Assembly (NCBI RefSeq): GCF_030704305.1
Contig: NZ_CP131935.1
Location: 1-64,000, forward strand
DNA: 64,000 bases
Source of the DNA: Massilia sp. R2A-15
GTDB lineage: Bacteria; Pseudomonadota; Gammaproteobacteria; Burkholderiales; Burkholderiaceae_D
Direction of reading: 5' to 3'
Position 1 is the first letter of the stretch. The number at the start of each line of letters is the position of its first letter. This document shows positions 47,759 to 55,986 of the stretch, one piece after another. The position numbers and the translations under genes are program-made. The notes beneath the pieces were generated by a model. That model was not told the origin of the DNA. It made no database searches and was given only the letters and a program-made list of their open reading frames with translations.

Positions 47759-48325
47759 TCAGGCGGCGGTGTTGATTGCGGGGCGGTGCGCGCCGAGGCG
47801 CTGGGCCAGGGCGGCGCGCGCGCGCGACAGGCGCGAGCGCACCGTGCCGACGTCGATGCCGCAGATGGCGGCGATCTCTAAATAGGAGCGGTCGTGCATC
47901 TCGAACAGGATCAGCACGTCGCGGTAATGTGGGGCCAGTTGCGCCAGCGCCCGGCGCACGTCGGCGGCCTGCTCGTTGCACAGCATGCGATACAGGGGCT
48001 CGGCGTCGTCGCCGGCGGGCTCGCCGTCCTCGTCGTCGGGCGCGGCGACGGGACGGTCCTGCTTCATCGCCAGGTTGCGCGCGACGCCGAACAGAAAGTT
48101 TTGCAGCGCGCCGCGCAATGGGTCGAAGCGCAGGGTGTTGGTGAGCAGGCCCATGAACACTTCCTGCACGATGTCGGCGGCGGTGTCGGCCGAGCCGCAG
48201 CGCAGCACGCAGTAGCGAAACAGCGGGCCCTGGTGGCGCAGGTACAGCGCCTCGAAGGAGGCGGCGGCGCCTGCGCGCGCCTGGCGCAGCAGTTCGGTGT
48301 CGGAAGGGGCGGTGGTCGTTGTCAT
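47759..48325 (-). CDS. ECF-type RNA polymerase sigma factor
   Basis: The protein has 188 residues. Region 2 is visible as SFEALYLRHQGPLFRYCVLRCGSADTAADIVQEVFMGLL (core binding and -10 recognition). Region 4 is LAQLAPHYRDVLILFEMHDRSYLEIAAICGIDVGTVRSRLSRAR (HTH for the -35). An acidic linker lies between (APDDEDGEPAGDD). The start has GAGAG about 7 bp upstream. It forms an operon with an anti-sigma-like gene and an exported protein. Confidence 0.93.
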   Translation of the reverse strand: MTTTTAPSDTELLRQARAGAAASFEALYLRHQGPLFRYCVLRCGSADTAADIVQEVFMGLLTNTLRFDPLRGALQNFLFGVARNLAMKQDRPVAAPDDEDGEPAGDDAEPLYRMLCNEQAADVRRALAQLAPHYRDVLILFEMHDRSYLEIAAICGIDVGTVRSRLSRARAALAQRLGAHRPAINTAA

Positions 48326-48387
48326 GGCGTGGCTCTCAATGGTATTCCCATTTGCACGCCGAAAAGTTCCAACTATTTTTGCGGGTA

Positions 48388-48414
48388 GGGGTCTGGTCCT
48401 GCGGACCTGACCCC
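48388..48414. repeat. 27-bp palindromic repeat
   Basis: GGGGTCTGGTCC, TGC, GGACCTGACCCC, in the gap upstream of the sigma gene. Confidence 0.93.
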
Positions 48415-48490
48415 ATTTTCGGCCTCAGCCAAACGCAATATGGGGACTCGGCGTCCCCGTCGTCCCGCAGGACGGGACCCCGAGCCGCAG

Positions 48491-48934
48491 TTAATCCAGC
48501 CAGTTCACGCGGGGGAATTTGGAGCGGAATTCGTCGGACATGGCCACCACCTGCCCGACCTTGTAGTTGAAGAAGACGAAGCCGGACTTGGCCATCGCGA
48601 TCAGTTTCTTGTCGCGCGGCCGGGTGATGCGGAAGGTAATGTCGCCCCCGTACTTGTTGAAGTCCATGACGCCAACCTCGAACAGCAGCTGGTCGTGCGC
48701 ATGCGCTTCGGCGCGGTAGGTCGTGGCCAGGTCGGTGACGATGATGCCGCTGCCGTCACGTTCGGTTTCGGGCACGCCGAACTCGAACAGGAAACGCGCG
48801 CGCGCCTCGGAGATCATGGAGATCATCGAGTCGTTGCCCAGATGATTGGCGCCGTTGATGTCGGTCACGCGGACCGTCAGCGGCGTCGAGTAATAGTACT
48901 GGTCTTCGGGGAAGTCGAGATGTAAGCGTGCCAT
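48491..48934 (-). CDS. Hotdog-fold thioesterase
   Basis: The protein has 147 residues of the 4HBT type: PLTVRVTDINGANHLGNDSM corresponds to the substrate-side strand with the conserved Asp/Asn and His-x-Gly region, followed by a central helix SMISEARARFLFEFG. The last strands read ITFRITRPRDKKLIAMAKSGFVFFNY. It probably hydrolyses acyl-CoA thioesters in the cytosol; the chain specificity is unknown. It lies 18 bp downstream of the GSDH lipoprotein gene, both on minus. Confidence 0.85.
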   Translation of the reverse strand: MARLHLDFPEDQYYYSTPLTVRVTDINGANHLGNDSMISMISEARARFLFEFGVPETERDGSGIIVTDLATTYRAEAHAHDQLLFEVGVMDFNKYGGDITFRITRPRDKKLIAMAKSGFVFFNYKVGQVVAMSDEFRSKFPRVNWLD

Positions 48935-48952
48935 GCCCGCAATTCTACCCCG

Positions 48953-50155
48953 TCATCCGCCGGCCCGAACGATTTTGTAGATCGTGCCGTTGGCGCCGAT
49001 GACATACAGCTCGCCGTCGGCGTCCGTGCCGAACGAGACGACATTGCCGATTTTCGCCACCGACCATTCGGTTTGCTCGGAGACGCCGGCGCTCGAATAC
49101 AGTACGCTTTTCAGGAAGCCGGCGCAGTAATCGGAATAGAAATAGCGGCCGGACAGTTCGGGAATCGCCTTGCCGCGGTAGACGTAGCCGCCGATGATCG
49201 AACAGGCGCCCGCATCATGGCCGTAGTCGAACGCCGGCGCGGTCAGGCCGGCGCTGTTGCAGGTGGAGGCGTTGTAGCAGATCGCGCCTTCGAAGATATT
49301 CCAGCCGTAGTTCAGGCCCGCCAGCGACGCCGCGTTGATGTCCACTTCCTCGCGCAGGCCCTGGCCGACATCGGCAATGTACAGCCGGCCGGCGTCGAAG
49401 GCGAAGCGCCACGGGTTGCGCAGGCCGTAGGCCCAGATCTCGCCGCGCCGCCCGGCCTGGCCGGCAAACGGGTTCGACGCGGGAATCGCGTAGGGCGCGC
49501 CGGCCGTGGCCGCGCTGACGTCGATGCGCAGCAGCTTGCCGAGCGCGCTGCCGAGGTTCTGGGCATTGCGCGGCGGATCGCCCGAGCCGCCGCCGTCGCC
49601 GGTGCCGAGATACAGGTAGCCATCCGGCCCGAACGCCAACAGGCCGCCGACGTGGTTGGTGAAATTCGGGTGCGGGATGCGCAGGATCTCGAGCGCCGAG
49701 GTCGGATCGGACAGGTTGGGGTTGCCCGAGACGTTGCGCCGCTCGACGACGATGTCGGTGGCGGCGTCGGTGTAATAGACGTAGTAGCGGCCGTTGGTGG
49801 CGAACTGCGGATCGAAGGCCATCGACAGCAGGCCGCCTTCGCCGGCGACGGCCACGCGGGCGCTGATGTCGAGGAAGGGAACGGCCAGCACCGCGCCGTT
49901 CTGGCGGATGCGGATGCGCCCGGGCCGCTCGACGATGAACTGGCGCTGGTCGCCCGGCGGGGAGACCATGAAGATCGGGTTGTCGAGGCCGCTGACGAAC
50001 GTGCTCAGCGACAAGGCCAGCGGAGTCGGCGTTGGGGCCGGCAAGGGTGGCGCGTCCGGACCGGTGACGCCGGCGCCGCCCCCTCCGCCGCCACACGCGG
50101 AGAGCGACACCAGCAGTATCAACACCATCATGCGCGCGCGATCGACCAGCATCAC
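48953..50155 (-). CDS. PQQ-dependent sugar dehydrogenase-like (GSDH) lipoprotein
   Basis: The protein has 400 residues. A lipoprotein signal ends LSAC with Cys21 and is followed by a Gly/Pro-rich linker (GGGGGGAGVTGPDAPPLPAP). The six-bladed GSDH/sorbosone dehydrogenase propeller shows GEGGLLSMAFDPQFATNGRY, HVGGLLAFGPDGYLYLGTGDGG, IWAYGLRNPWRFAFD and IADVGQGLREEVDI. It probably oxidises sugars in the periplasm with PQQ. It lies upstream of the thioesterase gene in the same direction. Confidence 0.9.
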   Translation of the reverse strand: MMLVDRARMMVLILLVSLSACGGGGGGAGVTGPDAPPLPAPTPTPLALSLSTFVSGLDNPIFMVSPPGDQRQFIVERPGRIRIRQNGAVLAVPFLDISARVAVAGEGGLLSMAFDPQFATNGRYYVYYTDAATDIVVERRNVSGNPNLSDPTSALEILRIPHPNFTNHVGGLLAFGPDGYLYLGTGDGGGSGDPPRNAQNLGSALGKLLRIDVSAATAGAPYAIPASNPFAGQAGRRGEIWAYGLRNPWRFAFDAGRLYIADVGQGLREEVDINAASLAGLNYGWNIFEGAICYNASTCNSAGLTAPAFDYGHDAGACSIIGGYVYRGKAIPELSGRYFYSDYCAGFLKSVLYSSAGVSEQTEWSVAKIGNVVSFGTDADGELYVIGANGTIYKIVRAGG

Positions 50156-50173
50156 AGCCTCCCAGCGAATGTC

Positions 50174-50200
50174 GGGGTCTGGTCCTGCGGACCTGAACCC
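50174..50200. repeat. 27-bp palindromic repeat
   Basis: GGGGTCTGGTCC, TGC, GGACCTGAACCC, one base off the common right arm. It lies just upstream of the GSDH gene start. Confidence 0.88.
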
Positions 50201-50322
50201 ATTTTACGCGGCGCAGAGGCGCGCGGCGCGCGCTAGCATCTCAGGCGGATCATGCGAGGTGGCGCTGAAGGGTCTGACCCGCCGGGTCGGACCCAGGTGT
50301 GGTGGCGTGCGGCGATGCCGGC

Positions 50323-50703
50323 TTAGTCTGCCGCGGCCGGATCCAGCCGCTTGTTGCTGACCTGGACCGAGGCGGTCTGGATTAGGCCGTCCACCACTTC
50401 GTAGATCGCCACCATGTCCACTCGGCCCGTGCCTTCCGGAAAGGTGCGGGTGACTTCCTCGTGGTCGATCACGACGTTGCCCATCACGACGCGCTGGCGC
50501 AGGCGCGCGTGCAGGTTCGGCTCGGCCAGGCGGACGGCCATCTTGTCGCGCATTTCGGCGTGGCCGGTGGCGATCAGGGTGGCGGGGTGGCCGAACTGGC
50601 GCGCATTGGGCGCGTAGGTCGCGAGCAGGGCGTCGATGTCGCGGGCGTTGTAGGCGTCTAGCTGGCGCTGGACGACGGCTTCGGGAGAGGCGTTGTTGGT
50701 CAT
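50323..50703 (-). CDS. SnoaL/NTF2-like protein, 126 residues
   Basis: This is a cytosolic single-domain NTF2-like protein: VVQRQLDAYNARDIDALLATYAPNARQFGHPA at the N terminus and TGRVDMVAIYEVVDGLIQTASV at the C terminus match the SnoaL pattern. No signal peptide. Proteins of this group are isomerases, hydrolases or binding proteins, and the role cannot be told here. Confidence 0.85.
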   Translation of the reverse strand: MTNNASPEAVVQRQLDAYNARDIDALLATYAPNARQFGHPATLIATGHAEMRDKMAVRLAEPNLHARLRQRVVMGNVVIDHEEVTRTFPEGTGRVDMVAIYEVVDGLIQTASVQVSNKRLDPAAAD

Positions 50704-50769
50704 CAGTTTCGATTGGGCAGGAGTTTATCGCCCGCGGATTGTACTGTTGATGTGCCGGAATGCAAAGAT

Positions 50770-50796
50770 GGGGTCAGGTCCGCAGGACCAGACCCC
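50770..50796. repeat. 27-bp palindromic repeat
   Basis: GGGGTCAGGTCC, GCA, GGACCAGACCCC, 9 bp after the stop of the MEDS-GGDEF-EAL gene (minus strand). Confidence 0.93.
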
Positions 50797-50805
50797 CCAC
50801 TTCGG

Positions 50806-52770
50806 TTAGGCCGGCAGCAGCGCCTCGAAATCGGCGGCCGGCACGGCGTGGCCGAACAGGAAGCCCTGGGCGAAATCGCAGCCGGCTTCGCGCAACAGCA
50901 CGGCCTGCTGGCGCGTTTCGACGCCTTCCGCAATCACCCGCAGGCCCAGCTTGTGCGCCATCACGATGATCGCTTCGCACAGCGCCACGTTGGCGGCGTC
51001 AAATTCGAGGTTGTAGACGAAGGACTTGTCGATCTTGAGGAAGTCGAGCGCGAACTTGCGCAGGTAGGACAGCGACGAATAGCCGGTGCCGAAGTCGTCG
51101 AGCGAAATTTTGATGCCGGCCTGCTGAAACGCCAGCAGCTGCTTGAGCACGTCGGCGTCCGAGGACAGCAGCAGCCCTTCGGTGATTTCCAGGCCCATCT
51201 CGGGCACGGTCGCCGCGCTGCCCTGAGCGTGGCCTTCGGCCAGCCACTTGCGGCAATTTTCGCCGTTGCCCTCGTAGAACTGCAGCGGCGACACGTTGAC
51301 GTTGATGGTCAGCTGCGGCTCGCGGTGGCGCCAGTCGCGCGCCTTGGCCAGCGCCTGCTGGTACACCCAGTCGCCGATGCTCGAGATCAGGCCGGTGCGC
51401 TCGGCGATCGGGATGAATTCGACCGGGCTGATCTCGCCGCGGTCCGGATGGCGCCAGCGCACCAGCGCCTCGGCCTTGCGGATCTTGCCGGTGTTCATGT
51501 CGACGATCGGCTGATAGTACACCTCGAGCTGGCCGGCCTCGACCGCGCGGCGCAGCTCGTTGGACAGCGCCATCCGGCTTTGCGCGGCATCCTGCATGCT
51601 GCTCTTGAAGTAGGTGAAGCGGTTGCGTCCGCGCTCCTTGGAACGGTACATGGCCTGGTCGGCGTTGCGCAGCAGGTCGCCGGCGTTGTCGGCGTCGCGC
51701 GGGAAGATGGTAATGCCGATGCTGGCCGAAATGTAGGCCAGCTCGTCGCCGACCATGAATGGCCGCGAAAGGTCTTCGCACAGCTTTTGCGCGATGTCGG
51801 TGACGGAGGCCATGTCGTGCAGGTCGGCCAGCGTGATGGTGAACTCGTCGCCGCCCAGCCGCGCGACCGTGTCGCTGCCGCGCACATGGCCCTGCAGGCG
51901 CCGTCCAACCGCCTTGAGCAGCAGGTCGCCAGCTTCGTGGCCGCGGGTGTCGTTGATTTCCTTGAAGTGGTCGAGGTCGATGAACATCAGCGCGAGCGGC
52001 AGGCCGCTGCGCTGCGACTTCTTGATGTCGATGTCGAGCCGGTCCTGGAACACGTTGCGGTTGGGCAGGCCGGTGAGCCGGTCGACGTTCACTTCGCGCA
52101 GCGCCTGCTCGACCATCTGGCGGTCGTGCACCTCGCGGCTCAGTGCATGGGCCTGTTGCTGCAGCCCGGCGATGGTGCGCTGGAGCGACTCGCGTTCGGT
52201 GTGCGGATCGTAGCTTTCGGCCGGCACCACGTCGGTGTGCAGCGCGCACACTTCGTGGAAGGTGGCCATGTCTTCGGCCGAAGGGAAGGCCGACAGCGGA
52301 TAGGCGCACAGCAGCGTGAAGTCGAAATGGCGCATCAGGTTGTTGAAGTAGCGCTCGACGTGGACGGCCGCGTCGTGCTTGACGGGCGGGCACAGCTGGC
52401 AGCGCGGCTGGGTGCGCAGCAGCGCCACCATTTCGCCGAACACGAACAGCTTGCCTGCGTGCGATTCGCTGGCGTCGAGGATGACGTTGCCGATGGTGTC
52501 GCGAAAGCGCGTTTCGTCGGGGTGGCCGTCTTCCATGAACAGCGGCAGCGCCATGTCGGCTTCCAGGCGCATGTACTGGCCCTGGGTTGCGGCGGCGCCG
52601 TCATCGAGCTGGCCGCGGCCGCGCAGGGCCTTTTCCAGGCGCGCCAGATGGTCGCCGGTGGCGATGGCGATTGCGGTGTCGCCGGCCTTGAGTGCGGAGC
52701 CCACGAATTCGACCAAGCCCTTGATAAGGAAGGTGTCGTCTTCGTAGAACTGTACGATGTGTGCGCCCAT
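50806..52770 (-). CDS. MEDS-GGDEF-EAL protein (c-di-GMP cyclase/phosphodiesterase)
   Basis: The protein has 654 residues. A MEDS sensor domain opens it (about 1-185; HIVQFYEDDTFLIKGLVEFV), then a coiled coil. The GGDEF domain (about 225-390) has DRLTGLPNRNVF, an intact GGDEF at 306-310 and the inhibitory-site motif RGSD 5 residues upstream. The EAL domain (about 400-650) has AEALVRWR with EAL at 434-436, DDFGTGYSSLSYL, and the end AQGFLFGHAVPAADFEALLPA. All catalytic motifs are intact, so it may both make and break c-di-GMP. MEDS is related to DcmR-type sensory domains. No membrane segment. Confidence 0.95.
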   Translation of the reverse strand: MGAHIVQFYEDDTFLIKGLVEFVGSALKAGDTAIAIATGDHLARLEKALRGRGQLDDGAAATQGQYMRLEADMALPLFMEDGHPDETRFRDTIGNVILDASESHAGKLFVFGEMVALLRTQPRCQLCPPVKHDAAVHVERYFNNLMRHFDFTLLCAYPLSAFPSAEDMATFHEVCALHTDVVPAESYDPHTERESLQRTIAGLQQQAHALSREVHDRQMVEQALREVNVDRLTGLPNRNVFQDRLDIDIKKSQRSGLPLALMFIDLDHFKEINDTRGHEAGDLLLKAVGRRLQGHVRGSDTVARLGGDEFTITLADLHDMASVTDIAQKLCEDLSRPFMVGDELAYISASIGITIFPRDADNAGDLLRNADQAMYRSKERGRNRFTYFKSSMQDAAQSRMALSNELRRAVEAGQLEVYYQPIVDMNTGKIRKAEALVRWRHPDRGEISPVEFIPIAERTGLISSIGDWVYQQALAKARDWRHREPQLTINVNVSPLQFYEGNGENCRKWLAEGHAQGSAATVPEMGLEITEGLLLSSDADVLKQLLAFQQAGIKISLDDFGTGYSSLSYLRKFALDFLKIDKSFVYNLEFDAANVALCEAIIVMAHKLGLRVIAEGVETRQQAVLLREAGCDFAQGFLFGHAVPAADFEALLPA

Positions 52771-52871
52771 GAAACTTCTGCCTGTCCCTAAATGGGTTAG
52801 ACACCAGGGCTTCGGTGAGGTTTCTTCATTCTACGCGCCTCGGCAAAATTCGGCGGCGCGGACCAAAGGCT

Positions 52872-52898
52872 GGGGTCAGGTCCGCAGGACCAGACCCC
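52872..52898. repeat. 27-bp palindromic repeat (long form on the left)
   Basis: GGGGTCAGGTCC, GCA, GGACCAGACCCC, preceded by GGCGGCGCGGACCAAAGGCT, the right arm of the long form in inverse. Confidence 0.92.
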
Positions 52899-52903
52899 AT
52901 CTG

Positions 52904-53221
52904 CTATTTTTTAGGTGGCCACTGATACACGGTCTCCGCCCGCCGTGTTTTCGATACGATGCCATGTGGGTCGATGACGACGACGAACTCGCCGTAATTG
53001 CCGCCGGCGCCTGGCGTGAGGTAGCGCCACACTTCGACGCCGCTGTCGAAGCGGATCGAGGTGGTCGGCCCCAGTTGCGCGAGCAGTTGGGCCTTGGTGG
53101 TCACGCCCGCCTGCACCGCCTGGTCGGCGTTAGGCGCCTTGAGCACCGTGCCGGGCGGGGCCTGGGGCGTGACGGCGCAGCCGGCCAAGAGCGCGCACAT
53201 CGCCAGCGCAAGCCGCTTCAT
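52904..53221 (-). CDS. BamE/SmpA-OmlA-like small lipoprotein
   Basis: The protein has 105 residues. A lipoprotein signal ends LLAGC. The mature part has VQAGVTTKAQLLAQLGPTTSI, then FDSGVEVWRYL and GGNYGEFVVVIDPHGIVSKTR, the SmpA/OmlA pattern of BamE. It may not be BamE itself, because the gene is the last of a three-gene operon with a peptidase and an unknown secreted protein. The start overlaps the upstream stop by 4 bp. Confidence 0.82.
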   Translation of the reverse strand: MKRLALAMCALLAGCAVTPQAPPGTVLKAPNADQAVQAGVTTKAQLLAQLGPTTSIRFDSGVEVWRYLTPGAGGNYGEFVVVIDPHGIVSKTRRAETVYQWPPKK

Positions 53222-54096
53222 GGCGCCTCTCCCGGCGGTTTGTCGATGTAGTCGAACTCGACCAGGGTGTCGTCAGGCCAGGACTTGTCCCAGACCGGCG
53301 CGTAGTAGCTGCGGTCGAGCAGCACCTGGCAGTCGCAGTAGGGCAGCGACTCGGCGGTCTGCTGGCCGGCGGCGTACAGCAGCGCAAACGGCAGCGCCAG
53401 CGTGCGCTCGCCGTGGCGCAGCGTGACGCCGAAGATCGGGCGATCGGCAAAGAACAGGTAGTTGCCCTCGGGGTCGGCGCAGACCTTGTCGGTATCGGTG
53501 AGCATGTTCGACAGCCAGCCGAAGATCGGCGCGCTGTTCGAGATCAGGCCGGCGTCCATGCCGACCTTGCATTCGAGCCGCAGGTCGCCGAGGCGCCGGA
53601 CGCCTTCGGGCAGGCCGGGCGTGTGCACCGCCACGCGCCAGGTCATGGTGTTGGTCTTGCGGTTGGCCAGCACCGCGGCGTCCTCGCGCAGCGCCTGCGC
53701 ATTGCGCGGCAGGACGAAGCTGTTGTCCTCGGCCACCGGCACGGGAATCGTGATGTTGTCGCCGGCTACGCGCAGGGTGATGCCGGTCATCTTAGTTCGC
53801 GAGATGCGCGGCAGCAGCGTGAAGCGCAGGGTGGCATTGGGCGCGAGCGCATGTTCGCGTTCGAAGCGGTCCATGCCCTTGATCATCTTGCGATAGGACT
53901 TGTCGACCGGGTCGCGCGTGGCGGACACGGTGACGCTTGGAATCGGCGCCGGGGTCTGGTCCTGCGGACCTGACCCGATGTTAATCGCTGCAGATGACAT
54001 TGAAGATGGGGTCAGGTCCGCAGGACCAGACCCCGATGCTGCCGCAGCCGCATGAAACACGACGAGCGCGGCGAAAGAAAGTGCGCGGAATGACAT
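53218..54096 (-). CDS. Secreted protein of unknown function with two in-frame palindromes after the signal peptide
   Basis: The protein has 292 residues. The signal peptide (SFAALVVFHAAAAA) is followed at once by a 33-residue stretch made mostly of two 27-bp palindromes in frame: GSGPADLTP and GSGPQDQTP. The main body is beta-rich (RFTLLPRISRTKMTGITLRV, TWRVAVHTPGLPEGVRRLGD, NYLFFADRPIFGVTLRHGER, AESLPYCDCQVLLDRSYYAP) and I do not recognise it. Both ends overlap neighbours (1 bp with the upstream M15-type gene, 4 bp with the lipoprotein), so the three genes are one operon. Confidence 0.8.
   Translation of the reverse strand: MSFRALSFAALVVFHAAAAASGSGPADLTPSSMSSAAINIGSGPQDQTPAPIPSVTVSATRDPVDKSYRKMIKGMDRFEREHALAPNATLRFTLLPRISRTKMTGITLRVAGDNITIPVPVAEDNSFVLPRNAQALREDAAVLANRKTNTMTWRVAVHTPGLPEGVRRLGDLRLECKVGMDAGLISNSAPIFGWLSNMLTDTDKVCADPEGNYLFFADRPIFGVTLRHGERTLALPFALLYAAGQQTAESLPYCDCQVLLDRSYYAPVWDKSWPDDTLVEFDYIDKPPGEAP
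53951..53977. repeat. 27-bp palindromic repeat, in frame inside the secreted-protein gene
   Basis: GGGGTCTGGTCC, TGC, GGACCTGACCCG. On the minus strand it is read as GSGPQDQTP. Confidence 0.9.
54008..54034. repeat. 27-bp palindromic repeat, second in-frame copy inside the secreted-protein gene
   Basis: GGGGTCAGGTCC, GCA, GGACCAGACCCC. On the minus strand it is read as GSGPADLTP. It is in inverse orientation to the copy at 53951. Confidence 0.92.
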
Positions 54097-54644
54097 TACC
54101 AGTGGCGCAGGCGGCCGGTATCCATGTGGACGAATTGCGAGTCGGGATAGTAGCCGACCCCGCCGCCACCGGCGTGCAGCGCAGCCTTGTGCAGCATCGC
54201 CAGGTCCGTGCCGGGCATGCGCACGTCGATCGCCTTGCCGTCGAGGTGCATGCTGTGCTTGGCCACGCCGTTGGTGGTCTCGTGCAGCAACTGGTTCGAT
54301 TCGGGCGAACGGTAGCCCGAGATGATGTGGACCACGCCGTGGCTGCCGGCGACCTGGCGGCTGACTTGGTCGAGCAGGAACAGCAGCTTCGGGTCCATCT
54401 CGGCAATCTTGTTGTTGCGGTGGTCGCGCAGCAGCTTGTTGATGTCGGCCATGGCGTCGGGGATGAACTTGCCCTCGGCCCAGAACGTGCTTTTCAACGA
54501 TTCGCCGGTGTGCGTGTTGTACATGCGCAGTGTGCGCTCGTTGGGCATGGCGAGATCGGCCGCGCGGCCGATGGCCGGGACGGTCAGCGCCGATGCCAGC
54601 ATCGCGGAACTTTTCAGAAATGAGCGGCGATGATTCATGGACAT
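54096..54644 (-). CDS. MepK/YcbK-type (DUF882, M15-like) murein endopeptidase
   Basis: The protein has 182 residues. A twin-arginine-type signal (HRRSFLKSSAMLASALTVPA) is followed by the DUF882 zinc peptidase: HIISGYRSPESNQLLHE, KHSMHLDGKAIDVRMPG (His and Asp zinc ligands) and YYPDSQFVHMDTGRLRHW (second His). MepK cuts 3-3 cross-links in murein. The start has GGAG about 7 bp upstream. It is the first gene of a three-gene envelope operon. Confidence 0.9.
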   Translation of the reverse strand: MSMNHRRSFLKSSAMLASALTVPAIGRAADLAMPNERTLRMYNTHTGESLKSTFWAEGKFIPDAMADINKLLRDHRNNKIAEMDPKLLFLLDQVSRQVAGSHGVVHIISGYRSPESNQLLHETTNGVAKHSMHLDGKAIDVRMPGTDLAMLHKAALHAGGGGVGYYPDSQFVHMDTGRLRHW

Positions 54645-54737
54645 GGGTATCTCCTCACGCTTGTTCGCTGGCGTTCAGTATACAGCCGATAACATATCGG
54701 TGCAGTTCATGGCCGCGTGGAAATAGCCCCGCACTGT

Positions 54738-54825
54738 GTCGTACCTGCGCAGGCAGGTACCTATACCGAGCTTACTTGCACTCTTTGCTTCGCTCAGCAT
54801 GGGTAACTGCCTGCGCAGGTACAAC
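54738..54825. repeat. Long hairpin repeat, family 2
   Basis: GTCGTACCTGCGCAGGCAGG, TACCTATACCGAGC, a spacer, then CTCAGCATGGGTAACTGCC and TGCGCAGGTACAAC. It lies in the divergent gap between the MepK-like gene and the luciferase-like gene. Confidence 0.88.
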
Positions 54826-54899
54826 GCGTCAGGGGGCTCGCCAACACGAAAGAATGGATGGGCATAGAATGCCTGATCTACTTTTCGCAGCGAGAAACC

Positions 54900-55889
<990 letters not shown>

Positions 55890-55986
55890 TGTATGCATAT
55901 AAAGATTTCCTAGTTGCCTAGGCGAAATGGCAATAAAATGACGCACGGCATTGGCCGACATCATTTGTTCATTTCGGAGGTACAGC

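Noticed and set aside
48341..48370. GGAACTT and AATACC upstream of the ECF sigma gene as its autoregulated promoter
   Set aside because: Spacing is plausible (17 bp), but the transcript would start inside the ribosome site (about 8 bp before the ATG), so it is unlikely to serve this gene.
7704..54034. 27-bp repeats as CRISPR repeats
   Set aside because: They are dispersed singly or in pairs over the whole window, have no regular spacers, and no cas gene is present.
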